From contig NC_090176.1 of assembly GCF_024679245.1 (NCBI RefSeq), positions 20,448,793 to 20,512,792 of the forward strand: a stretch of DNA of 64,000 nt. Direction: 5' to 3'. The notes beneath the pieces are model-generated. The model saw nothing but the letters and a program-made list of their open reading frames with translations. It ran no database searches and was not told the origin of the DNA. Below, piece by piece: positions 10,805-23,859 of the stretch (its first letter is position 1; each line of letters opens with the position of its first letter). The DNA is from Pseudorasbora parva. Its lineage: Eukaryota; Chordata; Actinopteri; Cypriniformes; Gobionidae. Made by a program: the position numbers and the translations under genes.

Positions 10805-12064
10805 GTAACAATATAATTTTATGTCTACAAATATGCCAAGAAATCACCCTTATTATGTTGTAAGGTTAACACATGACATTCTACCTAGCATACATTTTCA
10901 TCTGGATCAAGCTGAGATAGATTTTGTTTAAAAGAAAATTAAATATTTATTTTCATTTCAACTGAGCTGTGAGTTAAATTCTTAATGGGTTACTAGGCTC
11001 ACTATGAAATTGGCAAGGCTGTCTAATTACGTTCACTATATTTACAGAATATTGACAGAAACTCCTCTTTGATCAGTGAACTAAAGGCTCCTTTATTCGT
11101 AACAAGCAGCCGTCCACCCTCTGCGTAAATGAAATTAATTTGCATGTGATTAAGGGTGAGATGAGATTAATGTCTGAACGTGTTATGGTGCCCAATTTAT
11201 TATATGCACCCTTCACATTATATATGAAGCATCATATACAAGCTCCAGATTTGAACCCAGCTTGTCACAGAAGTGAGTGTGAGAAAATCTTGATTAATAT
11301 TACATCAGAAATATATCAGGATGTGTAAGGATAAATTTGTCCTTCTCGAGCCAGAGTGATATTTTATCCTCCTCACAGGAGCCAACTGAGCCCACTTACA
11401 CTCCAGTGACTGGGATGCCAAGATAATACAGCATCCAAATCCAATCGCACAGCCATACACACAAATGAGATTAGAAGCACTCTTAACAGGTTTCTAAAGG
11501 AAACAGCCACTTGGGCATACATTATAAACACACACAATAATATTTTTTCCCATGTTTAAAATATAGAAAACTGCATCTTTTTGGCTTGTTTTCTTAATGT
11601 ATAGTTGCAATGACAACACATAGCTTCTTTGTTCAGGTTGCAGGTAAGCTTTTGAAAGCCCTTTTCAGTTCTCTTTCATTGCTTTCAGGAGGGAGAATAC
11701 ATGTATTCAGAGTTGGCATCTGACAAGGTGTGTATTTTACTTCTCAGTTGGAACTAATCACTAGATTTAAAAAAGTGTGTCTAGAAAAAAGAATGCAAGA
11801 TGTTATCGGCTGATGTTAATACAGATCTTTCTTGTCCAGATGTAAATTACTTCAGTGTTTGAGATTATATAACATACAGTCACAATCCTGGCAAGTTTTC
11901 CGGATGGTTTGATTATTCTGTCTCTATAGGTTTCATTATCGCTCATGATTCTAAAAAAAAAACAAAACCATGGGTTTAAATGAACGGTTAATAAAGTTGG
12001 ATAACCATTTTTCTGTTCCAGCAACCAATTAAACAGTCTACTTCCTCCTTCCTCATCAGTTTAC

Positions 12065-12390
12065 CTGTTTGACAGCATAAAGCAGTCTTCCATAGCAGTA
12101 GACCATGACGACCACTGGTAAGCCCAAGCAGAATATAAACAGGCAGATGATGTAGGCATGAGACTGGGCCGTGCGCTGGGTCCATGATACAGAGCAGCTG
12201 GTTCCCGCCCCCTCCAGCCCGTAACTACTCCAGCCCAGAAGAGGGGGCACTGTCCAGATCAAAGAGTAGAGCCAGGAACCCCCAACTGCCAGGAGAGGTT
12301 TGCGATAATCTGGATCACGTTTATGGTACATCGTCAATGTGCTGTAGCGGTCGTAAGAAAGAACCACCAAGGATATCAGAGACACGATAC
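12065..12390 (-). CDS. Internal exon of a TMT/encephalopsin-type opsin
   Basis: This exon encodes the middle of a retinal-binding GPCR: the end of TM3, TM4, extracellular loop 2 and TM5. Reading on the minus strand, CTCTCTCAG (acceptor) precedes it and GTAAAC (donor) follows AAACAG. The frame is open for 108 codons after a split codon. Visible features are a (D/E)RY motif as SYDRY at the end of TM3, TM4 as SWLYSLIWTVPPLLGW, an LEG motif at the rhodopsin Glu181 position, the disulfide cysteine in GTSCSVSW, and TM5 from AYIICLFIF to YGRLLYAV. The GGSWLYS and GTSCSVSW pattern fits teleost multiple-tissue (TMT) opsins best; encephalopsin is the nearest alternative. The TM7 retinal lysine and the other exons were not found within 12 kb downstream or anywhere upstream in the window. 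That implies long, repeat-filled introns or an orphan exon. The paralogue is not determined. Confidence 0.85.
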
Positions 12391-12529
12391 CTGAGAGAGA
12401 AAGAGGATTAACGGTAAAGGCCTGTTCACAACAAGGACGTTAACTATGATGATAAAAAAAGAAATGTCCTCTCTTTCAAAAGCTTTTCTTCCAAGCTAAA
12501 CATAAAAAAGATTCAATAACTGAGGCATA

Positions 12530-14234
12530 CAGTGCATCTGGAAAGTATTTGCAGCACTTCACATTTTGTTATGTTAGAGCCTGTGGTGGAAAAATTGTAA
12601 TCACTAATGAAGAATATTGATCATTTAGATAATTGGTTGTTATAATTGATTATTGTTATAATTGATCATTGATTATTAAGATAATTGGCTAATGTTTGTC
12701 TCTTATTCAGAAAAGCAAAGGAGATCATTTTTTTTTCCATTATTTTTTTCATTTCCATCAGATTCCATTGTTTTCCCCCTAAATTCTACAAACAATTCCT
12801 CAATGACAACGCAAAAAAAAATGAGTTTGTTTGAAATCTTTACAAATTAATAAAAAAATATTTTTAAAAATCACATGTACGTAAGCATTTACAGCCTTTG
12901 CCATGACACTCAAAATTGAGCTCAGGTGCATTCTGTTTCCTCTGATCATCCTTGAGCTATTTCTACAACTTGATTGGAGTCCACCTGTGGTCAATTTGGT
13001 TGATTGGACATGATAAGGAAAGGCACAAACTGTCTATACAAGGTCCCACAGTTAAGAGTGCATGTCAGAGCACACACCAAGTCATGAAGTTCAAGAAAAT
13101 GTCTGTAGACCTCCGAGACAGGATTATATTGAGATACAGATATGGGGAATGGTACAGAAAAGCATTTAAGGTCTCAATGAGGACAATGGCCTCCAACATC
13201 CATAAATGGAAGAAGTTTGGAACCACTAGGACCCTTCCTAAAGAGGGCCGTCCGGCCAAACTGAGCAATCAGGGGTGAAGGGCCATGGTCAACGAGGTGA
13301 CCAAGAACCCGAAGGTCACTCTGCCAGAGCTCCAGCGTTTCTCTTTGAAGAAAGGAGAACCTTACAGAAGAACAACCATCTCTGCAGCACTCCACCAACT
13401 AGGCCTGTATGGTAGAGGGGATAGACGGAAGCCACTCCTCAGTAAAAGGCACATGACAGCCCTCCTGGAGTTTGTCAAAAGGCACCTGAAAGACTCTCAG
13501 ACCTAGAGAAACAAAATTCTCTGATCTGATGAAACTCTTTGGCCTGAATGGCAAGCATCATGTCTGAAGGATACCAGACACCGCTCATCACCTGGACAAT
13601 ACCATCTTTACAGTGAATCATGGTGGTGGCAGCATTGTGCTGTGGGGATGTTTTTCAGCAGCAGGAACTGGGAGATTAGTCAAGATTGAGGGACAGATGA
13701 ATGCAGCAATGAACAGAGACATCCCTAATGAATACCTGGAAGCTCTGGACATCAGACTGGGGTGAAGGTTCATCTTCCAACAGGAAAACAACCCTAAGCG
13801 CACAGCCAAGATAACAAAAGGGTGGCTACAGGACAACTCTGTGAATGTCCTTGAGTGGCCCAGCCAGAGCCCAGACTTGAACCCGATTGAACATCTCTGG
13901 AGAGATCTGAAAATGTCTGTGCACCCACATTCCCCACATTCCCCATCCAACCTGATGGAGCTTGAGAGGTCATGTAAAGAATAATTTGAGAAACTGCCCA
14001 AAAATAGGTGTGCCAATCTTGTAGCATCTTACTCAAAAAGATTTGAGGCTGTAATTGATGCCAAAGGTGCTTTAACAAAGTATTTAGCAAAGGCTGTGAA
14101 TACTTACATTTGATTTTCTTCATTTTTTATTTTTAATAAATTTGCAAAGATTTCAAAAAAACTTTTTCCACATTGTCATTATGGTGTATTGTTTGTAGAA
14201 TTAAGGAAAAATATTATACTTTCCATATGCGCTG
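12530..14234 (+). mobile_element. Tc1-like transposon (second family), decayed
   Basis: The left end follows a TA at 12528-12529 and begins CAGTGCATCTGGAAAG. The right end is TTTCCATATGCGCTG, the matching inverted terminus. Inner left-repeat sequence (TTGTTATGTTAGAGCC) has no counterpart on the right, so roughly 60 bp of the right repeat is deleted near 14205. The left repeat also holds a foreign AT-rich stretch at about 12596-12700. It carries the transposase pseudogene at 13083-14085. Confidence 0.85.
13083..14085 (+). pseudogene. Tc1-type transposase pseudogene
   Basis: It starts at ATGAAGTTCAAG with a helix-turn-helix region (MSVDLRDRIILRYRYGE) and a GRPAKLS hinge. The second DNA-binding part (VTKNPKVTLPELQRFS) and a catalytic-core region follow. 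The late block EWPSQSPDLNPIEHLW is read at about 13855-13905. Stops are visible at 13276 (TGA after SNQG) and 13504 (TAG), and the first acidic region near 13530 is shortened. An intact relative would be about 340 residues. The copy cannot make transposase but clearly derives from one of the most abundant fish Tc1 families. Confidence 0.85.
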
Positions 14235-15625
14235 GAAACTGAACAAATTTCACAGACGTTTCACAAGCATAAATGGAACGAGTCCCTGAACATAGGCAGT
14301 TTGATATCAAATGTAGCAGTCATTAACTGATGGGGCCACATGCTTTAAGGACTACAGAGCATCTCATCCTAATGGACTGGATCACATATTTGCCAGTTCT
14401 TGCTTTGAGATGTTACTCCACTCTTCCACCAAGGCATTCTTGAACACATCTGGTGGGGCATATGGTTGCACCACGTGGCCTTATATTATGGGCATAACTT
14501 GTTCCTCCCTGCAGCAAGACTATGGCATGTTCACAAAAAGAGACCCTGGGCAAACTTTCTTTTGATTTTTTTCAGCCTCTTTTCAGGTCTGTTTAGCATC
14601 CTAAGTTATTGTAACTGTGACCTTAATTGTCTAGCACCTGCAAACTCTTAAACGCTTAAAAAAATTGAGATATGAACAGATATGTAGAGGCTACACATCA
14701 CTGAAAACACTAAAAGCACACAATTTTACCAATAATTGGAAATTGGTTGTTTTTGGATTTTCTAAGCGATTTCAGTTCTTCCGGGTTGAAATGCAGTCGA
14801 ATGCAAGTCGAAGCAGTGTCACGGAATGTGAGGTAGAGACATGCCTTCAGAGTTCTAAGTCTAACCAAGTAAATCTCATCAAGTTAGTGTTTTTAAGATG
14901 TTGTTGTTGTTGTTTTTTATAAATCATGGCATTATCTATTTAAACTGTACATTGTATTTGTGAACAACTGATGTTCAGCTGTTCTTCAATTTTCGGATCA
15001 TGAGTCATCAAAGTTCGGTAAACACTGGCCACAGACACGAAGACATACCTTTAATTTCACCAAGCTGGATTATGTTTTCAGGCCCTTTCATGTTTTATTT
15101 TGACAGTATTGATATACAAGTGGGTGAATTGTTTACTTACTTTTTAATTAGTCTTTCCAGTAATAGTATTGTTTATTCCTTCAGGCTTATTGAACTAAAA
15201 TCAGGATCTTATCAGTTTCTTATATTAAATTGAAGAGTTCTCTTTGTGTATGTCTCTCTCCAACATACACACTTTTATGGTCTTTTTCGTACTTTGCTTT
15301 GGGGTAAAAAGAACTTTGAAATTCCTTTGCAATGTTAGGCTGTTAATGAATTTTTTGACATCGTCAATAAATGTGCATAACTATTAGGCTATTTTTATTT
15401 ATTTTTTAAACAGATAAAATGCAACATGACATCAAGACGTGTGTGTGTGTAGGTTTAGGGGTAGGGGCAGTAGGGAGATAGAATGATACAACGTTGATAA
15501 ACACGCTAAAAAGTGATTATGGGTCTTGATAGGCATACGAATTGGCGTGTCATACATACTCCATTTCATGAGATCAGTAAAATGAGCAAAAAAAGACATT
15601 TAACTTAGACTGAAAAGTCAAAACT
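14235..15625. other. Non-coding stretch
   Basis: Short frames here match nothing I know. The stretch 15440-15475 contains TAGGTTTAGGGGTAGGG, and 15540-15556 contains GGCGTGTCATACATAC. Both resemble the 42-bp minisatellite unit at 7318-8462, so this may be a diverged single relative. Confidence 0.35.
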
Positions 15626-15628
15626 TAT

Positions 15629-15913
15629 GGCAACACTTTAGTAAGGGGAACACATATTCACTATAAACTACGACTTTTGCCTTAATAAACTCCTAATTTA
15701 CTGCGTATTAATAGTTAGTAAGGTAGTTTTTTTAGCATTTAAGTTTAGGTATTGGGTAGGATTAAGGGATGTAGAATAAGGTCAGATCATGCAGAGTAAG
15801 GCATTAATATGTGCTTTATAAGTACTAATAAACAGCCAATATCCTAGTAATATGCATGCTAATAAGCAAGTAGTTAATAGTTAATATCTGAACCTTAAAA
15901 TAAAGTGTTACCA
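15629..15913. mobile_element. MITE with AACACTTTA termini
   Basis: The left end GGCAACACTTTAGTAAGG and right end CCTTAAAATAAAGTGTTACC are imperfect inverted repeats. The interior (CTAATAAGCAAGTAGTTAATAG) is typical of a very common cyprinid MITE. No coding capacity. Confidence 0.7.
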
Positions 15914-16227
15914 AAATTATTAAATGCTCATGAGAAGGATGCAATACTAGAAATCGCAGTTAAGGCATGACCGTTGAACACTGAAATGTTCAGCATAGTC
16001 AGACAAAAACAAGTGCTGAAGAAAAAACACATGTTAACTGCAAAAGAGTTAAGAATTAAGGTGAATAATTAAGTGTGAAATCATTAGGAACCCTTTATTC
16101 TCCAGTGCCACCATTTTACAAAACTGCAACCTATCTGGAGTCTCCAGAAGTGAAGGTGTCAGGATCTCAGAGACCTAAGTCAGGTAAGGAATCCTAAAAA
16201 AAAAAAAATGGCTTTATCAGATGACTA

Positions 16228-16410
16228 TCTTGAAGGACCAGCGCCACATCCTCTTGTATCATTGTTTCAAGAATTCATCTTCCAGAATCTGGCAGCAAGT
16301 TTTGGGATAAGAGATGGACTGAAAATGAACTCCCAAAACTCACTGCCGGATTCTGGAAGATGGATTCATCAAATAGTGATATAAGAGGATGTGGTGGTGG
16401 CACTTTCAAC
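16228..16410. repeat. Palindromic repeat (fold-back MITE)
   Basis: CACATCCTCTTGTATCATTG at 16246 and CACTATTTGATG...GAGGATGTGG (read in reverse complement from 16395) form a hairpin of about 75 bp per arm. The centre is near 16322. Confidence 0.65.
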
Positions 16411-19400
16411 CCATCTGTCTATAAAGCCTATAACAAAAACAGTCCAAATTAATAGTAGTTAATGTGGTTTGGAATTGGTAAAATGTGCCTGAAAAAAAAT
16501 AAAAAATATGATCAGAAAATCAATGTGCCTAATAATTATCCACGCACTGCATGTGTGTGCACTCACAATAACAACAAACTGTTGTGCTTTTGTAAAATAA
16601 TAAACATAAAAAAGGGTGCGCTTTGAGCTGGCGATAATCTTGCACGTCTCAAGCATGAAACACACGTCTAAAAAAAGCTTGAAATCAATAATACATGTAA
16701 GAGTGTGAATGATGTGTGATTTCAAATCTCAAGCCAGCACATTTCATTTGAAATGCGAGCATAAGTATCCTGCGGAGTCACTTCACTCCAGTCATAACGC
16801 GATGGAAGCATTGCCCCCTCTCACGTGACTTACCCCCCATTCATTCTCAATTACCAAACCCACCATACACATTCTGGGGACTGTTAAGCTCAATGGGCTC
16901 AGGGGAGGCAATGACTATTGGGGCCACTATAGATTCTCAAAAGTCGTGGTTGATTTTCTTTATTACTGTCTCCAGTACACCAATAAAGACCAGGTCCAAA
17001 AGGTTATACAAGTAATTGTGTATCTCTGAAAAATAAGCTTTTTTTAAGGTCTTCATTGAAAAAGCCACATAGGGACATGAACTGTCATTTCATATTTTCC
17101 ACCTCAGGGCTTCTGATGCAACAACATCCCTTTCAGCTGTTTCACCCTTTGACCTTTCCAGTACACACACAGACACAAACTTGCTTGAAAACTTCTGGTG
17201 TACTCTTTATTATTCCGCTGTTTAGTCGCAATTGCGCCCTGTGTCTCCACTCCAAATATTCTTTCCTTCATGACTCATAACCATAGTAAAAACTAGAGAT
17301 GCGCTGATACTAAATTTCTCAGCTGATACCGATAGCCGTTTATTCAGAATGATATCGGCCGATGCTGATACCGATACCTAATAATTTGTATACAAAACGG
17401 AAATGTTTGTATACAAATCCATTGCACATATAATTTATTTTTCATAAGCACGTGTTCATGGCAAATGTATTCAAACATATATAATAATAACAGCTCCTCT
17501 CTAGTATTCCTTTATTGCTAACTAACAAACTGTGACCATCAGATGACTTTCCAGAGGTAGGCCAAATACAATGTTAAGTGATCTATTGTTTACAAGTTGT
17601 TTTATATATGTCTTGCCACATTTGAAACACTAATAGAGTGATCACATGAGTCACGATTTCGGTAAGTTTTACAGACCTTTTGAAATTCTTGCATGTTTTT
17701 CGAGCTGAGGCACTACAACGATCTGTCACATCACATTATGCATTCATTGTTTGTATTTTGTGATAAAATGGACAGAATTTGAAAGATGACATTTTGTTTC
17801 TTTGTAGAAGTAACAGTGCTATTTGCAATTATTGGATGAGAGGCGTGCTACAAATAATGTTTAAAAACTGCAGACCTGGCAACCCTCGTCTCACATGGCC
17901 AGACCTACAGACTGGCGGCAGAGAGCCTGGACTCTTTCGCAGCTTTCATTGGTCAAGGACCGCCCAAGAGGACATTTGACTGACATGTAACGCCAGTATT
18001 GGGCAATAGCGAGCTACAAATAGCAACACTATTAACTTAAATTGGTGGTAAAACACGATTTCACTTTTCTAACTTTAGTTAGTGTGTAATGTTGCTGTTT
18101 GAGCATAAACCACACCTGCAAAGTTACAACGCTCAAAGTTTAAAGCAAAGGGAGATATTTGCTTTTAAAGAAATTTAATTTCTAAGGACTAATAGCAAAC
18201 GGCTGGAAGGGAACTACAGCCTTTTCCTCCAGACTCGTTGACCTCAGCAGCTCCAATATTTACATAAACCCCTCCTCCGAGAATATTAAATGGTATTAAT
18301 GAATATAAAACATTTAATCTGATGCTGCACAAAAACGAACTAATCTTTGACATGTCCAAGACTGTGATAAAAGGTTAAAAAAAATCCAGTCCACAATTAC
18401 ATTTTTTATATTGAAAATCAATCATTTTTTTCTCCACATCATTGACATAATTTATGAAATTTGCAATTAAAGTTAAAATCCTGATTTTTTGTTTATTTTA
18501 ACATTTAGTATTTTTGATCAGGACTAATGTTGATTAATAGATTAAGCACAAAAAAAAAGTAAAAAAATAAATAAATAATTATCTGTTACATTTTTATAGC
18601 ACTTTAATTTAGTGGCTGTTTTTAGCCATGAGGGTAATGAAATGGTAGTGAATTTGCCCACAATGTATCATTGACTTTGTAATAAATTTCAATGCATTTT
18701 TCCAAAATATGTGTGAAAATAAGATTTGTCACCAAAAATCATTCCATTTGCTGAAACAGAGAGAAAGTTATGGCCAAATTAAGACTCAAAAACAACCCAT
18801 AGTGGCTGAAAAGTCCCCAGGGATGCATAAGGGTTAAAACAGTGCAGCTTTTCCAGTAGTTAACTACTTTAGCCAGAAAGCAGCAGTGTAGTGTGACCAA
18901 AAGATACATTCCGTTTTGAGTTCTGACGACCGACCGGAACGATCTTGTAAGGAGCGTACCTGAGTGGCGTTACAGACGCTCAGCTCAATAATCCACTCTA
19001 TGCAGAAATTCACTCATGATCCGCTCACTGGTAAAACTACGTTCGCTCAAATCCTGCTCAGACATGACATGTATTTGTAGGTCTACTATAGCCTTCTATA
19101 CCTGTTGTAGCCATTAAGCAATGTATTTTGTTTCATATTTGTGTTTAAATAGTATAATGCTATTTATAAATAACTTCTATGCTATATCAATTATGAAAAG
19201 TGCAGAGATGGGTAATATGTGTCAAAGACAGAATGGGTCAGAAATTATTTTGACCATTTCATTCTTATAAAGTTTTGAATAAGCCTTTCTTTAAAGTGAA
19301 TTTCATTTTATATAAATTGTATGTTAATTTTAATCAATGTTTCATCAGAAAATTGCCTAGATTTAATAAATAAGAAGCAAATAGGCTATAATTGTGACAT

Positions 19401-20002
19401 GAAGGCACCGGAGCGGTCAGATGCGTTGCACATGAACTGGACAGTGTGTCTGATAAATAAACCAAAATTCAGCAGGCTACTTGCCTCTCAGACATGACAA
19501 AATATGTGTATAGAAAGCCTGAAATGTCCACTTTTAAACTACAATTTGAAAACGAAAATAAAAGAAATAGTCAATCAAAGTGTGTGCAGTGTTCACGCGA
19601 GCAGCTCATGATACTCAGAGCGGTTCCGATCAGAATGCAGCGCTCTATCACTGCATGTGCTGTGAGTTTAACCAGCATCTTTAGATTAATCCTGGCTCAT
19701 GAGTATTTCACTGACTTGATTCTGACAGTTTTTGCCACTGAAAAGACTAAAAGTGTCCCAATAAACCCGAATTCACACTATACTCTTTGAAATAAATTAC
19801 ATTGGATTATGTTGCTTGAAACCTTAAATAGTATAACATTCTTAAATCCTTAACAATACAATGACATTGTATTAAAAAAAGAAACAAAAAAAGAAACAAA
19901 AACAAAAAAGAAAAGCAGTTTAGCTACTTTTTGATAGAAACTTGTTGTGTAGCTAACTACTTTTTCAAAAGGGTAGCTTACATGTAACTTAACTACTTTA
20001 AC
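16411..20002. other. Non-coding stretch with diverged MITE ends
   Basis: A GATGCGCTGATACTAA motif followed by repeated GATACCGATA at 17300-17385 resembles a hAT MITE terminus. GTATTGGGCAATAGCGAGCTAC at 17996-18016 and the repeated AGCTACTTTT and TAACTACTTT motifs at 19920-20000 look like the two ends of another old MITE. No gene is recognised. Confidence 0.35.
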
Positions 20003-21420
20003 TTAAAAGGGTGGTGAAACACTCAGTTTCAGTCAATCTCATCTCAATCTTGAGTACCTATAGAGTAGCATTGCATCCTTCATATCTCCGAAAAGTCTTT
20101 AGTTTTATTATATTTATAAAAGAAATATAGGCTGTAGCGAGTCTTTCCAGAAAAAACGAGCGCCTGGAGGCGTATCGTGGGGGCGGAGCTAAAGAATGAC
20201 GATCGCGAACAAAGCGGTGATGTCCTCAAGCGTGGAGAAACCCATGGCTATCGATCAGATTCAGCTAATACAGATAGATTCGGAGGCTGAAATAAATTAA
20301 CAGGAGAAACAGCAACAGCAGGACGTCCATGTCACGGTTCATCAATCCATCGTCTCATTCACTTTGTGTTGTGTGGTTGTGTTGGGGGCGTGGTTTCTGA
20401 TTAGTGCCTGAGCACTATCACCTGCTGCACTCATCACCGCTGCCTTCATATACGTGTCACTGACTGCACACATTGTCAGATCGTTACAGGCTTCTGTGGT
20501 CCTTGGTGTCGGCCGTGTTTCTCCCGGGAGATCACCTCTGTTCCGGAATCCAGGATTCCTTCGGTTCTTCTGCCCACTGCTTCCCCTGCGTCACGAGCCT
20601 CTGACCAGCTCACCGTCTTCTCCGTCTTCTGGACCTGCCTGATCGTTCTGGACCTTGCCTGCCCCGTTCTGAGTTTCTCTGTGGTCTTCGGACTTTATGA
20701 ACTTTGTAGAGTTCTGTCAAATAAATGAGTTTATCGCATTTGGATCTTTCAGTCTCTTTCTAGAACCTGACAGTCCATCTCTGTGGTATGTACTGTATTT
20801 AGTGGCCTGTCAACATTTGTGTGTGTTTACTCGCAGTTTAGACCAAACCTTTATCGCTGGGACCGCTCCGTCAAAAACTCACTTCTTTGGTATGATTTGG
20901 TGAAGTCCTGTGACAGCAGTGACCATTGAGATCCACTTTGTGACGCGACTGAAGCGATGTTGTGAAGCTTCCTGTCATTTCTGCATTCAAATCGGTTCAA
21001 ATGCAGCGCTGCCTTCCTGGAATGCTGTGCTGAAGCGTTAAAGTCGCTCGACGTCACCCATAGGAATAAAGTGGAGCGCGGCGCGGACTATAAAAACATA
21101 AGTGTTTACGGACGAGTGGATCTGCAGCTGAGAGTGTTTATGGCCGTGCATTTCCTCTCTCCCTCTAGTCACGCGCGCGCGCACCCTACCGGGAGAAGAG
21201 CCCGTACGGCCAAGGACCGTCCGCTCTATCGACGTCAAGCGGACCCATACTCGAAAAAAACTCTCCGAAACTTGTGAGAAACCGGAAGGAGTATTTTTGA
21301 CACAGAAATACTCCATCAAACGTCCAACATTAGTTTTTGAAACTTTGTCTATGTTTAGGATGGGAATCCAAGTCTTTAACAGTGTAAAAAGCTCAGTATG
21401 CATGAAACAGCATTCCCCCA
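20003..21420. mobile_element. TTAA-type MITE copy 1, interrupted by solo LTR
   Basis: It begins TTAAAAGGGTGGTGAAACAC and ends near GAAACAGCATTCCCCC. Copies 2 (23860-24938) and 3 (60270-60438, truncated) match it closely in CAGTTTCAGTCAATCTCAT. The solo LTR at 20330-20772 is absent from copy 2, which dates the LTR as later. It contains a GTGGAGCGCGGCGCGGACTATAAAAAC promoter-like block (21072-21098). The frames inside match no protein I know. Confidence 0.8.
20330..20772 (+). repeat. Solo LTR with 5-bp target duplication
   Basis: It starts TGTCACGGTTC and ends GAACCTGACA. GTCCA flanks both sides (20325-20329 and 20773-20777). CAAATAAATGAG supplies a polyadenylation signal, followed by GCATTTGGATC. 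Copy 2 of the host MITE lacks the insertion, which confirms the boundaries. A 5-bp duplication fits Ty3/Gypsy- or retrovirus-type integrases, but no internal region remains to decide. Confidence 0.85.
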
Positions 21421-21924
21421 CTGTATCGCAAGCAATCATAGTTAGTTTGTTCCGTGGCATGTTTAGGGGCATGAAAATGTCGATGTCCCTGCAATAACAG
21501 ACCAACGTGCATCTATAAATTATTCATTCAAGAATGTCATGCAAGTTTCTGTGCACGGTTCGGAGAGGGCACAGCTGGAGAGGGCACAGTCCGGTGCACG
21601 GGCTGGAGCCATCTCTGGACGCTGGTCAGTGGCTGGAGACAGGGGACGTCACTGGCCTCTGGACACCCACTCTAAAAGCAGAGCCACTCAGCTGCAGTGC
21701 AAGACCTATGTTATATTCCAGTGTCCAGTAAGGCTCCCATAGCAACATGCGCGAACAGACCAGCTCTGATAATTCCCGCGAAAAAAGACCATCAGACATC
21801 CTTTGTTCATCTTAGTCAAGCGAGCCAGCCTGAAATATTCCCAAACATAGTCCTCAGTGATGTGCTCTCTGTGACGGAGACGTACTAATCTCCCTGCTGG
21901 ATCCATTAATTGGATCATTCGTTC
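21421..21924. other. Non-coding stretch
   Basis: No gene recognised. A GAGAGGGCACAG repeat occurs twice around 21565-21590. Confidence 0.35.
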
Positions 21925-22201
21925 TGTCAGTGAATGGGGAAAAAAGACAGCAGACAGAGATGCAGGATCCAAATGCCAGGGATTTTAATGAAAATAAACA
22001 ATCAAAAACAGGACTCGGGAACAAATAAAACAAACTGAAAAAACACAGAACTGAGAACAGGGAACAGGATAAACATGACGTGATAATGACTGACAGAGAA
22101 CAACTGAAGCACTGGGGTAAATACACACAAAGGGAACAAGGTTAACACGATAACAAGGGGGAGTGGCTAATGGGGAACCCCTGGGGGAAACTAATCATGA
22201 C
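21925..22201 (-). repeat. Probable diverged LTR, minus orientation
   Basis: On the minus strand the 3' part reads CATTAAAATCCC then GCATTTGGATCC, the same signal order as in the LTRs at 4529 and 20330. The ends are TG-like on both sides, but no target duplication is visible, so the boundaries are approximate. Confidence 0.4.
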
Positions 22202-22725
22202 GAAAAACTACAAAGAAAGTTTCCTGGGAATTTCGTTGTTCTTTTGTAGTTTTTTGTTTTTCACAAATAAACTTCCAGAATGCCAGAAACATAACAGATA
22301 TGACACAATGGAGCCTTGAACTTCACTTTTTTTTCTTTTCTTTTTTACAGAAAATCCAGCATTTATCTGCTCCTGGTAAGTGCTCATCGTCACAGTTGTC
22401 AACGTCACAGTATTTTGTTTAACGAGGCGGTTTGGCGTCACAGGATTCATTTCCAGGTGGACTATTAAATAACAACACGCACATCTTGTGAACATCCTGT
22501 AGAATTCAACCAATCAGATGACGACTTCGAAACTCGAAGAGTGTTTCTATGTAAGTGTGCCACATCAGACGTTCAGCCAGTGGTCCGTGTGTGTGATGTC
22601 TGAGGCTGAGACTATGGGAACCCTGGCTTAAACTACGGGTTATTCATAGAGTCAGATAGAGCCTGCTTTTATATATTTATTTATGTTACTATTTTTAATG
22701 CGCTATTGTCGCGTTAACTTGCCCT
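22202..22725. other. Non-coding stretch
   Basis: It contains a splice-like mini-segment (22349-22374), judged chance. No gene seen. Confidence 0.35.
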
Positions 22726-22729
22726 AAAT

Positions 22730-23060
22730 TCAACATTTTCTTTCTTTGTGTGAATAAAACTGCAAAAATATTTTTTTTCTTACTTAGGATCTTTTTTCTT
22801 GTTTCCAGTCCAAATATAAAAAAAATACTTACATTAAGAAGAAGCATTTACTAGACAAGCAAAAGTTATTGTCTTGTTTTTTGTTTTGTTTTTGTTTTGT
22901 TTGTTTTTGTTTGGGGGGGGGGGCTTGAAATTAAGTGAGTTTTTGCTTAAAATAAGAAAAGAAAAATAATCTTGTTTTCTGTTTGAATTAAGATTATTTT
23001 TCTTAACCCATCGGTAGATTATTTTGCTAATTTTGATATTTATAACAACATAAATAATAA
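22730..23060. mobile_element. AT-rich palindromic MITE
   Basis: TTTCTTACTTAGGATC and TCTTGTTTCCAGTCC at 22775-22812, plus the later AAGATTATTTT block, match the element at 54750-55098. A G run lies at 22912-22923. No coding capacity. Confidence 0.55.
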
Positions 23061-23439
23061 ACACATCTTTATTCCGATATCAGAATCGCACGCTTTGACA
23101 TTTGTAATGCATACACTGAAGTGCCTCGTGCGGCAGATAATCTGATGTTTACTACTTTAATGAATATGAACATAACTTTTTAATAAGCAGGGGAAATTCC
23201 AGATTTTAAACAAATAGCCATTTACATGCTTAGGACATTTGTATGAACATACAGGGAGACCAAGATATAAAAACAGTGCCTCCTTAGGCAATGTTTTCTC
23301 AATAAAATCATATAATTTCCTATTAATTCAATAGAATATGTGATCTTATGATACCAATGTGGCAGGGTGGTTATATGCACGATTAAATTTTTACGATGTC
23401 ATGAGCAATCCAGTTCTCTAGATCAATGGGTCAAACTCA

Positions 23440-23466
23440 CAAACACAACACACACACACACACACA

Positions 23467-23539
<73 letters not shown>
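23440..23539. repeat. CA microsatellite
   Basis: About 45 CA units with one GA interruption near 23466. A shorter CA tract lies at 23784-23819. Confidence 0.95.
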
Positions 23540-23545
<6 letters not shown>

Positions 23546-23785
23546 TTTGTGAAATGTGGGGACATTCCATAGGAACAATGGTTCTAATACTGTACAAACC
23601 GTATGTTCTATCCCCTTACACTGCCCCTGCCCCTAAACCTACCCATCACAGGAAAAATTCTACATTTTTACATTCTTTAAAAACAAATTCTAAGCATTTT
23701 GAAAATATTTCACCCTCTCATTGTAATACCTATGTCATACACATGTCATTATACACAATTGAGCCCTCATATTTCATAAAACATG

Positions 23786-23818
<33 letters not shown>

Positions 23819-23859
23819 ACTTTTTGCCCTTTTACCCTGCCTATTGGTCCTATCTCTCC

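Noticed and set aside
16459..16725. 88-codon minus-strand frame
   Set aside because: AT-rich and hydrophobic, with no homology that I recognise and no gene structure around it.
22349..22374. Tiny exon-like segment between TTTTTACAG and GTAAGT
   Set aside because: Only about 25 bases and no partner exons; the signals can occur by chance in AT-rich repeats.
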